In this document: positions 1 through 8,050 of the stretch, piece after piece
Numbering within the stretch: the stretch's first letter is position 1
Layout of the letters: every line of letters begins with the position of its first letter
Assembly: GCF_900142895.1 (NCBI RefSeq)
Contig: NZ_LT670847.1
Span: 620,001 to 684,000 of the forward strand
Source of the DNA: Vreelandella subglaciescola
Lineage (GTDB): Bacteria > Pseudomonadota > Gammaproteobacteria > Pseudomonadales > Halomonadaceae
Direction of reading: 5' to 3'
DNA length: 64,000 nt
Position numbers and translations under genes: made by a program
The notes under the pieces: model-generated
What the model was told of the DNA's origin: nothing
Databases searched by the model: none
Seen by the model: the letters and a program-made list of their open reading frames with translations, nothing else

Positions 1-1
1 G

Positions 2-1087
2 TCCCGTTCAGACAACGCCGACAAGCGCTCAGGAAATGGCGACAAGGCTGACGAGAACAAGAGTGACGACAAGCAGCGTCCCAACGTTGACGAACAGCGC
101 ACCGGCCCAAGCCGTAGCCGCAATCGTCGTCGTCATCCTCAGGAAGCCAACAGGGCGCAGGATAACGCGACACCTGCTCAGCAAAGCCCGGAAAAAACCG
201 GCCCGCCACACGCGGACAAGCCGGCCGACAAACCCGCTGCACCGAAGAAAAATACGGATCAGCAGGCCGGCAAGCAAGATCGCGACGAGCAAGATACCGG
301 AAAAGCAAACGACAGCGCCCCGGCAGCCGCGGTAGACAGCACGCCCAAGCGCACGCGCAATAACCCGCGCCAGCGTACGCGTAAGCAGGCGCTGAACCCT
401 CAGGCCGAAACCGAGCAGCTCAAGCTGCAGGCCGACGCTGAAAAAGCCGAAAGCCAGCCGCAACAGGCAGAGCAGCCGCAAGCGCCCGAGCCCAAGCCCG
501 AGCCGGTAGAACAACCGCAAAAGGCTGAGGTCGAGCCCAAGCCGGAAGCACCGGTCAAAGCGGAAGCACCCGAGCCCAAGCCGGAAGCGCCTGAGCCGGT
601 CGAGCAGCCGCCCAAGGCTGACGCCGCGCCGAAGGTAGAACAGCCGGAAGCGCCGGCCGTGGAAACACCGGCTAAAGTGGAAACGCCCCAGCCCGAACCG
701 GCAGAAAAGCCGCAGAAGGCCGAGACTGCGCCGACGCCGGAACCCAAGGCAGAGCAGCCGCAAAAGGCCGAAGAGCCCAAAGCGCCTGCGCCCAAGCCGG
801 AAGCCCCGGTTAAAGCGGAAGCGCCTGAGCCCAAGCCCGAGCCGGTAGAACAGCCACCCAAGGCTGACGCCGCGCCGGCGCCCGAAGCGCCGAAAGCAGA
901 ACAGCCGGAGAAGGCCAAGGAACCGGAAGCGACTGAACCCCAACCGGAGCAGTCGGACGTACCGGCAGCACCGGAAACGGCTGAAGCGCAACAGGAAACG
1001 GCTTCACAGTCGCGCCGCCGCCGGCGGGCGCATAACGACCCGCGTGAACAACGTCGACGCCAGCAGCAGGAAAATAGCGCCGACTAG
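2..1087 (+). CDS. rne: Ribonuclease E, C-terminal part (5' end outside window)
   Basis: The frame is open from the window edge to TAG at 1085-1087 (361 residues), and the catalytic half lies upstream of the window. What is visible is the low-complexity scaffold tail: an Arg/Asn/Asp-rich stretch with RSRNRRRH near residues 39-46, then a long Pro/Glu/Lys/Ala tail. It ends in a basic block (SQSRRRRRAHNDPREQRRR), which resembles the end of Pseudomonas/Halomonas RNase E. This tail normally tethers degradosome partners and RNA. A module of about 30 residues is duplicated (536-631 and 791-877). Identity rests on tail composition, the C-terminal motif and the adjacent murB-PTP-kdsB order, not on the catalytic domain. 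An insertion sequence begins right after the stop codon. Confidence 0.85.
   Translation, partial: SRSDNADKRSGNGDKADENKSDDKQRPNVDEQRTGPSRSRNRRRHPQEANRAQDNATPAQQSPEKTGPPHADKPADKPAAPKKNTDQQAGKQDRDEQDTGKANDSAPAAAVDSTPKRTRNNPRQRTRKQALNPQAETEQLKLQADAEKAESQPQQAEQPQAPEPKPEPVEQPQKAEVEPKPEAPVKAEAPEPKPEAPEPVEQPPKADAAPKVEQPEAPAVETPAKVETPQPEPAEKPQKAETAPTPEPKAEQPQKAEEPKAPAPKPEAPVKAEAPEPKPEPVEQPPKADAAPAPEAPKAEQPEKAKEPEATEPQPEQSDVPAAPETAEAQQETASQSRRRRRAHNDPREQRRRQQQENSAD
536..877 (+). repeat. Duplicated ~30-residue Pro/Glu/Lys module inside the rne tail
   Basis: Codons 536-631 and 791-877 encode near-identical modules (PKPEAPVKAEAPEPKPE ... PVEQPPKADAAP). The first copy carries one extra APE triplet. Shorter relatives (PEPKPEPVEQPQKAE) lie around 488-530. 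The DNA copies differ mostly at third codon positions, so the duplication is not very recent. It lies in the disordered RNase E tail. Confidence 0.75.
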
Positions 1088-2662
1088 CAGTCTGTCGGAC
1101 TTGATGTTGATAAAGGCATTGAGACGTAGGTCTTTCAACCATCCCTTATGTTGGTGATGGTATATGACCCTTAACCTGCCCCTCGGCTTCTACTCTGCGA
1201 GGTGATTATCCGTCGTTACCGGCTGAGCGCTACGCGCCTCAGCCCGCTGCCAACCGGTGCATCCGTTTAATGTTCCATGCCATGGTGACCAGCCGCCACT
1301 CACCGCTGACATTCTCCAGCCCTCGTAGCGAGACCTGCCGGAACCCCATCACGTGTTTAATGATCCCGAAGACCGGTTCCACGGTATGTTTGCGCAACGC
1401 GTAAAGCGCTCGCCCCGCCTGTGTCTTCAAGTGGTGTGCCATTTGCTCAACAGGCTCCTTGCTCGCTGGAGTAGGCGGATCAGCGGCAAAGCGCTCAAGG
1501 ACCGGGGGATGGTGGACATCGCGCTTCATTGCTATCAGAGGCTTGATACGGTGGTCGTGGCAGGCTTGAACATTGGCAGCACTAAAGTAGCCGGTATCGG
1601 CCAGTAAGTGGTCTGGTTTTGCTAACGGTGCGGGGAGTCTCGCCAACGCCGTCAGTAGCGGCATGACCTGCTGTTTGTCGTTGGTCGCTTGGGTGACATG
1701 GGTATGAGTCACCAGCATGCTGTCAGTATCGACTGCGGCCTGGGCGTTATAGCATTGATCGAAGCCCTTGCCGGTGACCGGCATGATGCGTGACTGCGGA
1801 TCAGTAAGGTTAACCTGATCTTTGTCACGCGGGCCACCTGTTGGCGGTTCAGGGTCACGTCCGCGAGGTTTCTTTCCCGTCTTCCGCTGCGCATCACGCC
1901 GTGCCACCTTTTCCTGGTAGGCCGCTTTTTCAGCGGCCTCACGCTCCTTGGCCCGAGCCTCGATCTTGGTCTTCGCTACGGCGATCGCTTCCAAGCGTGC
2001 TTCACGCCGGGCTATCTCGGCAGGAATATCCATGCCGTCGGCCGCGTCATCCTTGTCCGCCGATGCAGCCCGCTGGGTCAGCGCCTTCACCTCAGCCTTG
2101 AACTGCGCCTCCAGTTTCTTGGCATGACCATATGACAATGCCTTGTGCTTGCTGGCATTGGCGTTGAGTTTGGTGCCGTCCAAGGCGATGGTGCCGAGCG
2201 TGAGTAGCTTCATTTCTCGGGCCAGCAGCAGAACTTGAACGAACAGCTGCTCCAGTTCCGGCAGAAAACGCCGACGAAAGGTAGCCAGGGTGTCGTGGTC
2301 GGGGTGGGTGTTGGCGGCCAAATAGCGAAACGCCACCGAGTCATAGGTGGCACGCTCAATCTTGCGACTGGAGACCACGCCGGTAGCGTAGCCGTAGACC
2401 AACAGGTTCAGCAGTACCGCGGGATGATGGGCCTTGGAGCCCCGGCCCGCGTAACGCCGAGTCAGGGCTGAGAGGTCCAGTTGCTCGACGACATCGACGA
2501 CGAACCGCGCCAAGTGGCCATCCGGCAACCACTCGTCTACCGAAGGCGGCAGTAAGTAATCGGTCTGACGGTCCACAGGGATAAAGCGGTTCATGGCGAT
2601 GTTCTCAGTTCGGGGTGACAGCGGTTAGTATCTCACGGTGCGGCGGAAAGTCCGACAGACTC
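1088..2662 (-). mobile_element. IS1182-family insertion sequence, apparently complete
   Basis: The ends carry a perfect 14-bp terminal inverted repeat: AGTCTGTCGGACTT at 1089-1102 and its reverse complement at 2648-2661. Just outside, CTAG (or CTAGC) occurs on both sides (1084-1087/8 and 2663-2666/7), consistent with a short palindromic target duplication; the exact ends are uncertain by one base. The single intact transposase gene is antisense to rne. The left copy of the duplication contains the rne stop codon, so insertion kept the rne reading frame but moved its terminator about 1.57 kb downstream. Confidence 0.85.
1239..2594 (-). CDS. IS1182-family transposase
   Basis: 451 residues with no visible frameshift. 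The N-terminal DUF772-type domain (about residues 1-120) contains the typical PDHDTLATFRRRF segment. A DDE nuclease core follows, with candidate catalytic residues D139 (TIALDGTKLNANAS), D333 (LLADTGYF) and E406 (HTVEPVFGIIKH). Between D139 and D333 lies a Lys/Glu/Ala-rich helical insertion (about residues 155-245) that is usual for this family. It would cut and move the flanking element. The start at 2594 is 54 bases inside the right inverted repeat. Because the frame and motifs are intact, the element may still be active, but this is not shown by sequence alone. Confidence 0.92.
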   Translation of the reverse strand: MNRFIPVDRQTDYLLPPSVDEWLPDGHLARFVVDVVEQLDLSALTRRYAGRGSKAHHPAVLLNLLVYGYATGVVSSRKIERATYDSVAFRYLAANTHPDHDTLATFRRRFLPELEQLFVQVLLLAREMKLLTLGTIALDGTKLNANASKHKALSYGHAKKLEAQFKAEVKALTQRAASADKDDAADGMDIPAEIARREARLEAIAVAKTKIEARAKEREAAEKAAYQEKVARRDAQRKTGKKPRGRDPEPPTGGPRDKDQVNLTDPQSRIMPVTGKGFDQCYNAQAAVDTDSMLVTHTHVTQATNDKQQVMPLLTALARLPAPLAKPDHLLADTGYFSAANVQACHDHRIKPLIAMKRDVHHPPVLERFAADPPTPASKEPVEQMAHHLKTQAGRALYALRKHTVEPVFGIIKHVMGFRQVSLRGLENVSGEWRLVTMAWNIKRMHRLAAG

Positions 2663-2686
2663 CTAGCCTCATAGGCGCAACAAAAA

Positions 2687-2718
2687 GCCCGGCACCTTAA
2701 CGGTACCGGGCTTTTTTT
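2687..2718. terminator. Bidirectional terminator between rne/IS and murB
   Basis: GCCCGGCACC / GGTACCGGGC arms (2687-2696, 2702-2711; one mismatch) are flanked by A5 on the left and T7 on the right. It suits convergent rne (+) and murB (-) transcripts. It is likely the original rne terminator, displaced by the insertion sequence. Confidence 0.8.
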
Positions 2719-2755
2719 ATGCCTGCTGGTTTTTCCACTATCGGCCTGACATCGT

Positions 2756-3781
2756 TCAGGCCTGTATCGTGCGCGGCTCCACTTCCAGCGCCACGCCAAA
2801 GCGTTCCATGACCGCCCCCGCCACCTGATCAGCGGCGCGCTTGAGGCCGGCGCGATCACCGCCGCCAAAGTGCACCAGCACCAGCGCCTGACGCTCATGC
2901 ACGCCAAACGCACCAAAGCGCTGCCCTTTCAGGCCGCAGCGGTCAATCAGCCAGCCGGCGGCCAGCTTGCAGCCCCCGCTCGCCTGAGGAAATTGCGGCA
3001 TATCCGGATGCTTTTCAAGCAGCCGCTGAGCGGCGGCCGCATCGATCACCGGATTTTTAAAAAAGCTACCGGCATTGGGCAAACGCTGCGGGTCCGGCAA
3101 TTTCTCCCGACGAATGGCGCTGACCGTTTGCGCCACATCAAGGGCGCTGGGCGCGTCACCTGTGCGCGCAGCAAGATCCCCGTAACCCAGCACCGGCCGA
3201 GGCTCACGGCTCAGCTCAAGCACCAGGCGGGTAATGGCGACTTTTCCGGCAAGCTCGTGTTTGAACACGCTGTCACGGTAGCCAAAACGGCATTCACGGC
3301 GTGACAGCCAGCGGGTTTGGCCGTCGGCCAGCGACATCACCTGAACGCCCGCCAGCACATCGGCCAGCTCAACGCCGTAGGCGCCGATATTCTGCACCGG
3401 TGCGGCCCCGCAGTCACCGGGAATCAGCGCCAGGTTTTCACTCCCCCAAAGGCCACGCGCGGCCAACGCCATGACCAGCGCGTGCCAGTTAACTCCGGAG
3501 CCGACATAGGCGCGGGTGCGCTTGCCGTCACGCTCCAGCCACCACTGGCCAAGCGCCGGACGCACGACCACACCGCCAAGCGTTGACGGCAGCAGCACGT
3601 TACTACCGCCACCCAGCAGCGTAATGCGACGCCCCTCGCGGCGTGCCCGGGCAATGCAGCCACGCAGCGCTGACAACGTTGTCGGAGCGGCAAAAAACTG
3701 CGCCCGACTGGGCAGGCGCAGCGTATTGAGGTCGGTCAGGTCACAGTAGCGCTGCCACGGAGTTGGCTCCGGCAACGGCAT
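2756..3781 (-). CDS. murB: UDP-N-acetylenolpyruvoylglucosamine reductase
   Basis: 341 residues, the length of type I (E. coli-like) MurB. It reduces UDP-GlcNAc-enolpyruvate to UDP-MurNAc with NADPH and FAD in the cytoplasm. Visible motifs: FAD-binding GGGSN (residues 57-61), NIGAYGVE (131-138), and GSFFKNP with the proton-donor serine at 239; the C-terminal EVEPRTI supplies the conserved glutamate. The usual glycine-rich IPGxVGxxP segment reads IPGDCGAAP here, a small departure. The start codon overlaps the stop of the upstream phosphatase by one base (TAATG), so the two are probably translationally coupled. Confidence 0.96.
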   Translation of the reverse strand: MPLPEPTPWQRYCDLTDLNTLRLPSRAQFFAAPTTLSALRGCIARARREGRRITLLGGGSNVLLPSTLGGVVVRPALGQWWLERDGKRTRAYVGSGVNWHALVMALAARGLWGSENLALIPGDCGAAPVQNIGAYGVELADVLAGVQVMSLADGQTRWLSRRECRFGYRDSVFKHELAGKVAITRLVLELSREPRPVLGYGDLAARTGDAPSALDVAQTVSAIRREKLPDPQRLPNAGSFFKNPVIDAAAAQRLLEKHPDMPQFPQASGGCKLAAGWLIDRCGLKGQRFGAFGVHERQALVLVHFGGGDRAGLKRAADQVAGAVMERFGVALEVEPRTIQA

Positions 3782-4245
3782 TACAGCGAGGCTTCAATAT
3801 GTTCAATCAGCCCCTGGGACGCTGCTTCGATCATGTCGAGCACGTCTTCAAAGCCCTGCTCGCCGCCGTAGTAAGGGTCCGGCACTTCGCCCTGGGGCGT
3901 GCCCGCAAAGGCCAGGAACAGTTCGACATGGGCGCCGTGTTCCGCAGGCGCCATGGCGCGAATATCGCGCAGGTTGCCGTAATCCATCGGCAGGATGTAA
4001 TCGAACGCCTGAAAATCATCGCGGCTGAACTGACGCGCTGAAAGCCCGCTGATATTGATATCCCGGCGCTCGGCCGCAGCCTGCGCCCGGGCATCGGGCG
4101 GGTTGCCCGCGTGCCAGTCACCGATGCCGCAAGAATCCACCGTGATACGCTGCTCAAGCCCCGCCTGCTCCAGCGCACGGCGGAACACGCCTTCGGCGCT
4201 CGGCGAACGGCAGATATTGCCCAGACAGACGAATAGCACCTTCAT
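3781..4245 (-). CDS. Low-molecular-weight protein-tyrosine phosphatase
   Basis: 154 residues, full length for the LMW-PTP family. The P-loop CLGNICRS is at residues 7-14 (nucleophile C7, R13). The general-acid loop VPDPYYGG provides D123. Members dephosphorylate phosphotyrosine, often on capsule/EPS kinases of the Wzc type, but no such kinase is in this window. GGGAGAA sits 3 bases before ATG. It lies between kdsB and murB exactly as in Pseudomonas, which suggests a housekeeping role rather than a capsule-specific one. The substrate cannot be told from sequence. Confidence 0.93.
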   Translation of the reverse strand: MKVLFVCLGNICRSPSAEGVFRRALEQAGLEQRITVDSCGIGDWHAGNPPDARAQAAAERRDINISGLSARQFSRDDFQAFDYILPMDYGNLRDIRAMAPAEHGAHVELFLAFAGTPQGEVPDPYYGGEQGFEDVLDMIEAASQGLIEHIEASL

Positions 4246-4254
4246 GGTTTCTCC

Positions 4255-5037
4255 CTAATCAGTATTATCGTGGCGGGATGCAAAGCTCTGGCGTACCCGC
4301 TCAAGATCTTCCAGCGTATCCACGCCGGGCGGATTGACCGCGCAGGCAAGCGCTACCTGAATGGCGTGCCCGCGCTGCAGCGCACGCAGCTGCTCAAGCT
4401 GTTCCAGCTGCTCAAGCGCGGCCGGCGGCCAGTCGCGGTAGGCATACAAAAATGCCGCACGGTAGGCATAAATCCCGATATGACGCAGCCAGGCATCGGT
4501 CGACAACAGCGTCGGAGACGCCGTGAAGTGCTCACGATCCCAAGGCACCGGCGCCCGGGAAAAGTACAGCGCACGCCCGTCAAACGCCCGTACGACCTTG
4601 ACCACGTTGGGGTTGAACAAAGACTCGACGTCGGTGATCGGCTCGGCCAGCGTCGCCATCGAGGCCGCCGGATCGTCGGCCAGGCGCCTTGCTACCTGAT
4701 CAATCAGCGCCGGTGGGATCAGCGGCTCATCGCCCTGAACATTGACCACCAGGGCATCATCGGCAAGCTCAAGCGCGGCGGCGACTTCCGCCAGCCGGTC
4801 GGTTCCCGAGGCATGCTCGGCGCGCGTCATGACGACCTCGGCATTGTAGGGCGCCAACGCCTCGCGAATACGTTCGTCATCGGTGGCCACCACCACGCGC
4901 GTGGCCGCGCTCTGGCAGGCACTGCGCCACACATGGGCAATCATCGGCTCGCCGGCAATCGCCAACAGCGGCTTGCCCGGCAGCCGCGAGGAGGCGTAGC
5001 GCGCCGGGATCACCGCAATAAACTCGGAGCCTGCCAT
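4255..5037 (-). CDS. kdsB: 3-deoxy-manno-octulosonate cytidylyltransferase (CMP-KDO synthetase)
   Basis: 260 residues. It activates KDO with CTP to give CMP-KDO, the donor for the inner core of LPS. The N-terminal nucleotide-binding motif [15 protein letters not shown] is at residues 10-24, followed by HVWRSACQS and the NVQGDEPLI metal/CTP motif near residues 99-107. The segment [14 protein letters not shown] near the C-terminus is a slightly expanded form of the family's usual LEQLExLEQLR. It starts two bases after the YcaR stop codon, with GGGAG in the end of ycaR as ribosome site. It sits with lpxK and msbA, as in E. coli. Confidence 0.96.
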   Translation of the reverse strand: MAGSEFIAVIPARYASSRLPGKPLLAIAGEPMIAHVWRSACQSAATRVVVATDDERIREALAPYNAEVVMTRAEHASGTDRLAEVAAALELADDALVVNVQGDEPLIPPALIDQVARRLADDPAASMATLAEPITDVESLFNPNVVKVVRAFDGRALYFSRAPVPWDREHFTASPTLLSTDAWLRHIGIYAYRAAFLYAYRDWPPAALEQLEQLEQLRALQRGHAIQVALACAVNPPGVDTLEDLERVRQSFASRHDNTD

Positions 5038-5038
5038 A

Positions 5039-5248
5039 TCAGGCGTCTCCCGTGCGGCCCGCTGACGTCGGCAGCTTCTCGTCGGCGCTCAAGGGGCGGG
5101 CCTCTTCAGGCAGCATGACCGGTATGTCATCGGTGATCGGATACGCCAGGCCGTCATACAGGCAGTGCAGCTCGCCGGCCTCACGCACGTATTTAAGCTT
5201 GCCTTGGCACAGCGGGCATACCAGCAGCGCCAGCAGTTGTTTATCCAT
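5039..5248 (-). CDS. ycaR: Trm112/YcaR-family small zinc-finger-like protein
   Basis: 69 residues from ATG at 5248, chosen over an upstream in-frame ATG because AGGAGA lies 7 bases before it and [14 protein letters not shown] is the normal family start. It has the UPF0434/Trm112 fold signature: CPLCQGKL, then [21 protein letters not shown]. Only part of the four-cysteine zinc site is kept, which is common in bacterial members. Function is unclear in bacteria; eukaryotic Trm112 activates methyltransferases. It overlaps the end of lpxK by 8 bases and precedes kdsB, the same order as in E. coli. Confidence 0.93.
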   Translation of the reverse strand: MDKQLLALLVCPLCQGKLKYVREAGELHCLYDGLAYPITDDIPVMLPEEARPLSADEKLPTSAGRTGDA

Positions 5249-6257
5249 GAGCGTGTCTCCTGCAGGAAAGAGCTGACAGCCGCGCGGCCAGCCAGCGTTC
5301 AAAATCGGGGGGAAGTACCGCCTCTACGTCGAGTACCCAGCTGTTGGGCGGCGCCAGAGCCTGACACTTCACCGCGTCCTTGGCGGTCATCACCAGCGCC
5401 TGCCCGTCATGCACGGTCAGATCCCGGGCGGTAAAGCGGTGGTGATCGGCGAAGCCGTGCCAGCTGCCGTGCACGCCCAGCGTTTCCAGCGTGGTAAAAA
5501 AACGTGCTGGACGGCCAATCCCGGCGATGCCACGTACTGGCAGCGTAAACGGCAGCGGGGTTAACGCATGCGCCTGCCCCGTCGCCAGCGCTCGCCAGCA
5601 TTGCGGCGCCAGCTGCATCGGCTGCGTTTCCACCTCCAGCGCGGCGCGAAGCTCACCGTTGACCAGCACCGCATCCACGTCGGCCAGCCGCTCTGGGGGC
5701 TCGCGCAGCGGGCCGGCCGGCAAGCACTGGCCGTTGCCCAGCCCACGGACACCGTCAACCACCGCCAGTTCAACGTCGCGCGCAAGCGCCAGATGCTGCA
5801 GCCCGTCATCGCTTACAATGATGTCGCAACCGGCGGCCACCAGCGCCTGTACGCCACGGGCGCGCTGCGGGTCGGCCACTACTGCCGCGCCGGTTTGCTG
5901 CACCAGCATCAGCGGCTCATCGCCGCTTTGCGTGACCGGCGTGCTCGGCGTCACCCGCAGCGGGTAACTTGCGGCCTTGCCGCCGTAACCCCGGGTAATA
6001 ATGCCCGGCGTATAGCCCTGCTCACTTAGCCAACGCACCAGCCAGGCCACCAGCGGCGATTTCCCCGTACCGCCCAGGGTAATGTTGCCCACCACAATAA
6101 CCGGCACCGACGCCCGCCACGCCGCTTTTTTACCGCTGGCATACGCACGCCGGCGGCGTTCCATGACGTAGCGATAAAGGGCGGCCAGCGGGCGCAGCGG
6201 ATAAAGCCAGAGGCTGCCCTGATAGGCCGCGCTCACCCAGCGCTGGGCAAGGCTCAC
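5241..6257 (-). CDS. lpxK: Tetraacyldisaccharide 4'-kinase
   Basis: 338 residues. It phosphorylates the 4' position of the lipid A disaccharide using ATP at the inner membrane. An amphipathic/hydrophobic N-terminus (LWLYPLRPLAALYRYVM) is followed by a P-loop, NITLGGTGKSP (Walker GGTGKS at residues 62-67), then ITRGYGGKA and DDGLQHLALARDVE, which are characteristic LpxK motifs. It starts with GTG inside the msbA stop codon (GTGA, 4-base overlap), so it is coupled to msbA, the flippase for its product. It overlaps ycaR by 8 bases at its end. Confidence 0.96.
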   Translation of the reverse strand: MSLAQRWVSAAYQGSLWLYPLRPLAALYRYVMERRRRAYASGKKAAWRASVPVIVVGNITLGGTGKSPLVAWLVRWLSEQGYTPGIITRGYGGKAASYPLRVTPSTPVTQSGDEPLMLVQQTGAAVVADPQRARGVQALVAAGCDIIVSDDGLQHLALARDVELAVVDGVRGLGNGQCLPAGPLREPPERLADVDAVLVNGELRAALEVETQPMQLAPQCWRALATGQAHALTPLPFTLPVRGIAGIGRPARFFTTLETLGVHGSWHGFADHHRFTARDLTVHDGQALVMTAKDAVKCQALAPPNSWVLDVEAVLPPDFERWLAARLSALSCRRHAHG

Positions 6258-7990
6258 GCTGCGTCCTGAAACTGCAGCCGGTGCAGCGCCGCATAGGCGC
6301 CGTCGGCACCCAGCAACTCGCGGTGCGTACCCTGTTCGATGATCTGCCCCTGCTCCATGACCACGATGCGGTCGGCCCGCTCAATGGTCGATAAGCGGTG
6401 GGCAATCACCAGCGTCGTGCGGTCCTTACAAACGTGCTCAAGGGCTTTTTGGATATAGCGCTCGGACTCGGTATCCAGCGACGAGGTGGCCTCGTCAAGC
6501 ACCAGAATCGGCGCATCCTTGAAAATCGCCCGGGCAATGGCCAGCCGCTGACGCTGCCCGCCCGACAGCATAACGCCGTTATCACCCACCCTGGTGTGAT
6601 AGCCGTCAGGGAGTTTTTCGATAAATTCGTGGGCGTAAGCCGCACGTGCGGCGGCCTCGATCGCCTCCTCATCGGGCTCAATGGCGCCGTAGGCAATGTT
6701 GCTGGCGATACTGGTGTTAAACAGCGTGACCTGCTGCGACACCAGCGCGATCTGCTGGCGCAGCGGGGCGAGCTGATAGTCGCGCACGTCAACGCCGTCA
6801 ATCGTAATGCGCCCGTCGGTGCAGGTATAAAAGCGCGGCAGCAGGCTTGCCAGCGTGGATTTGCCGCTGCCCGAGCGCCCCACAATGGCGACAAGCTCGC
6901 CGACGGCAATATCCAGGCTAATGCCGTGGAGCACATCGGGCTGATCCGGGGCGTAGCGAAAGCGCACGTCGCGCAGTACGATATCGCCGTTAAGCCGCTG
7001 CGGCGGGCGCTTGCCGCTGTCGTCTTCGGTGGGTTCGTCCATCAAGCCGAACAGCTCGGTCGCCGCGGCAATGCCCTTCTGGATTTCGCTGTTGATTTCC
7101 GTGAGCTGACGCACCGGCTTGATCATCAGCGCCGCGGCGGTAATGAACGCGACAAATTCCCCCGGGGTCATGCTGTTGAGTAGCGCAGGCGCCATGGCCA
7201 GCCACACCAGCACCGCCATGGAAAATGCCACGAGCATCAGGATAATCGGCGAGGTGATGGCTTTGGTCAGCGCCTCCTTCATGCTCTGCCGGCGGTTTTC
7301 TTCGCTGACGCGTTCAAAGCGTTGCTTTTCGTAGGCTTCGGCGCCGTGGGTACGCACTACGCGATACCCCGACAGCGCCTCGGAGGCCACGTGGGTAACA
7401 TCGCCCATGGAATGCTGAATACGCTTGGAAATCCGCCGAAATCGCTTGCTGGCGTAGCCGACCACCAGCGAAATAATCGGCGTGACCGCGAGAAATAGCA
7501 GCGTTAACAACCAGTTGGTCCAGAACAGGTAGCCCAGCAGCCCGACTACAAAAAGACCTTCACGCAGCAGAATGGTGACCGCTTTAGTCGCGGCGCCCGC
7601 TACCTGCTCAACGTGGTAGGTTACCCGCGAGACCAGGTGCCCGCTTGAATGGTGATCAAAAAACACGCCGGGCAGGTGCAACATATGGGCAAACACATCA
7701 CAGCGCAGCGTATGAATGACGTAGCGCCCCACGTACGCCATGAAGTAGGTGCTCAGGAAAGTGCCCAGCCCCCGGGCGGCAAACATGACCACCACAAACA
7801 GCGGCAGAAAAAACCGAAACGCCGCATCGGGGTTTTGAATACCGTCAATCAGACGCTTCATTAGTTCTGCCAGCGCCGTGCTTGAGGCGGCATAAATGCA
7901 AAACCCCACCACGGCGAGCATAAAGGCACGCCAGTGCGGCCTGACATAGCCCAGCAGGCGTTTATAGATGGCCAATCCTGAATCGATCAC
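6254..7990 (-). CDS. msbA: Lipid A export permease/ATP-binding protein MsbA
   Basis: 578 residues, full length for a homodimeric half-transporter. It flips core-lipid A across the inner membrane. The N-terminal transmembrane domain (about residues 1-320, six segments) is followed by an ABC domain with Walker A GRSGSGKST, Q-loop VSQQVTLFN, signature LSGGQRQRLAIARA, Walker B ILVLDEATSSLD and H-loop VIAHRLSTI. The start is GTG at 7990 with GGGAG five bases upstream. A weak promoter-like pair sits in the short gap after comEC. It is coupled to lpxK by a 4-base overlap. Confidence 0.95.
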   Translation of the reverse strand: MIDSGLAIYKRLLGYVRPHWRAFMLAVVGFCIYAASSTALAELMKRLIDGIQNPDAAFRFFLPLFVVVMFAARGLGTFLSTYFMAYVGRYVIHTLRCDVFAHMLHLPGVFFDHHSSGHLVSRVTYHVEQVAGAATKAVTILLREGLFVVGLLGYLFWTNWLLTLLFLAVTPIISLVVGYASKRFRRISKRIQHSMGDVTHVASEALSGYRVVRTHGAEAYEKQRFERVSEENRRQSMKEALTKAITSPIILMLVAFSMAVLVWLAMAPALLNSMTPGEFVAFITAAALMIKPVRQLTEINSEIQKGIAAATELFGLMDEPTEDDSGKRPPQRLNGDIVLRDVRFRYAPDQPDVLHGISLDIAVGELVAIVGRSGSGKSTLASLLPRFYTCTDGRITIDGVDVRDYQLAPLRQQIALVSQQVTLFNTSIASNIAYGAIEPDEEAIEAAARAAYAHEFIEKLPDGYHTRVGDNGVMLSGGQRQRLAIARAIFKDAPILVLDEATSSLDTESERYIQKALEHVCKDRTTLVIAHRLSTIERADRIVVMEQGQIIEQGTHRELLGADGAYAALHRLQFQDAA

Positions 7991-8023
7991 GCGGACTCCC
8001 GGCGCTAATAGATAATGCGCCCG

Positions 8024-8050
8024 ATTCTACCTGAAGCCGGCGTGCATCAA
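8024..8050 (-). promoter_or_regulatory. Candidate sigma70 promoter for msbA-lpxK-ycaR-kdsB
   Basis: On the minus strand TTGATG (8045-8050) and TAGAAT (8024-8029) are separated by 15 bases, shorter than ideal. They lie 34 bases before the msbA GTG, overlapping the comEC 3' end. Pattern match only. Confidence 0.28.

Noticed and set aside
29..991. Long minus-strand open frames opposite rne (to 320 codons) and a plus-strand one at 36-335
   Set aside because: They arise from the repetitive Pro/Glu/Lys codons; translations are Leu/Arg/Phe or Ala/Gly/Ser repeats with no family resemblance.
1221..1244. GGCTGAGCGC-TAC-GCGCCTCAGCC hairpin as an independent terminator
   Set aside because: It overlaps the transposase stop codon inside the IS, has a bulge and no T run, so it is treated as part of the IS.
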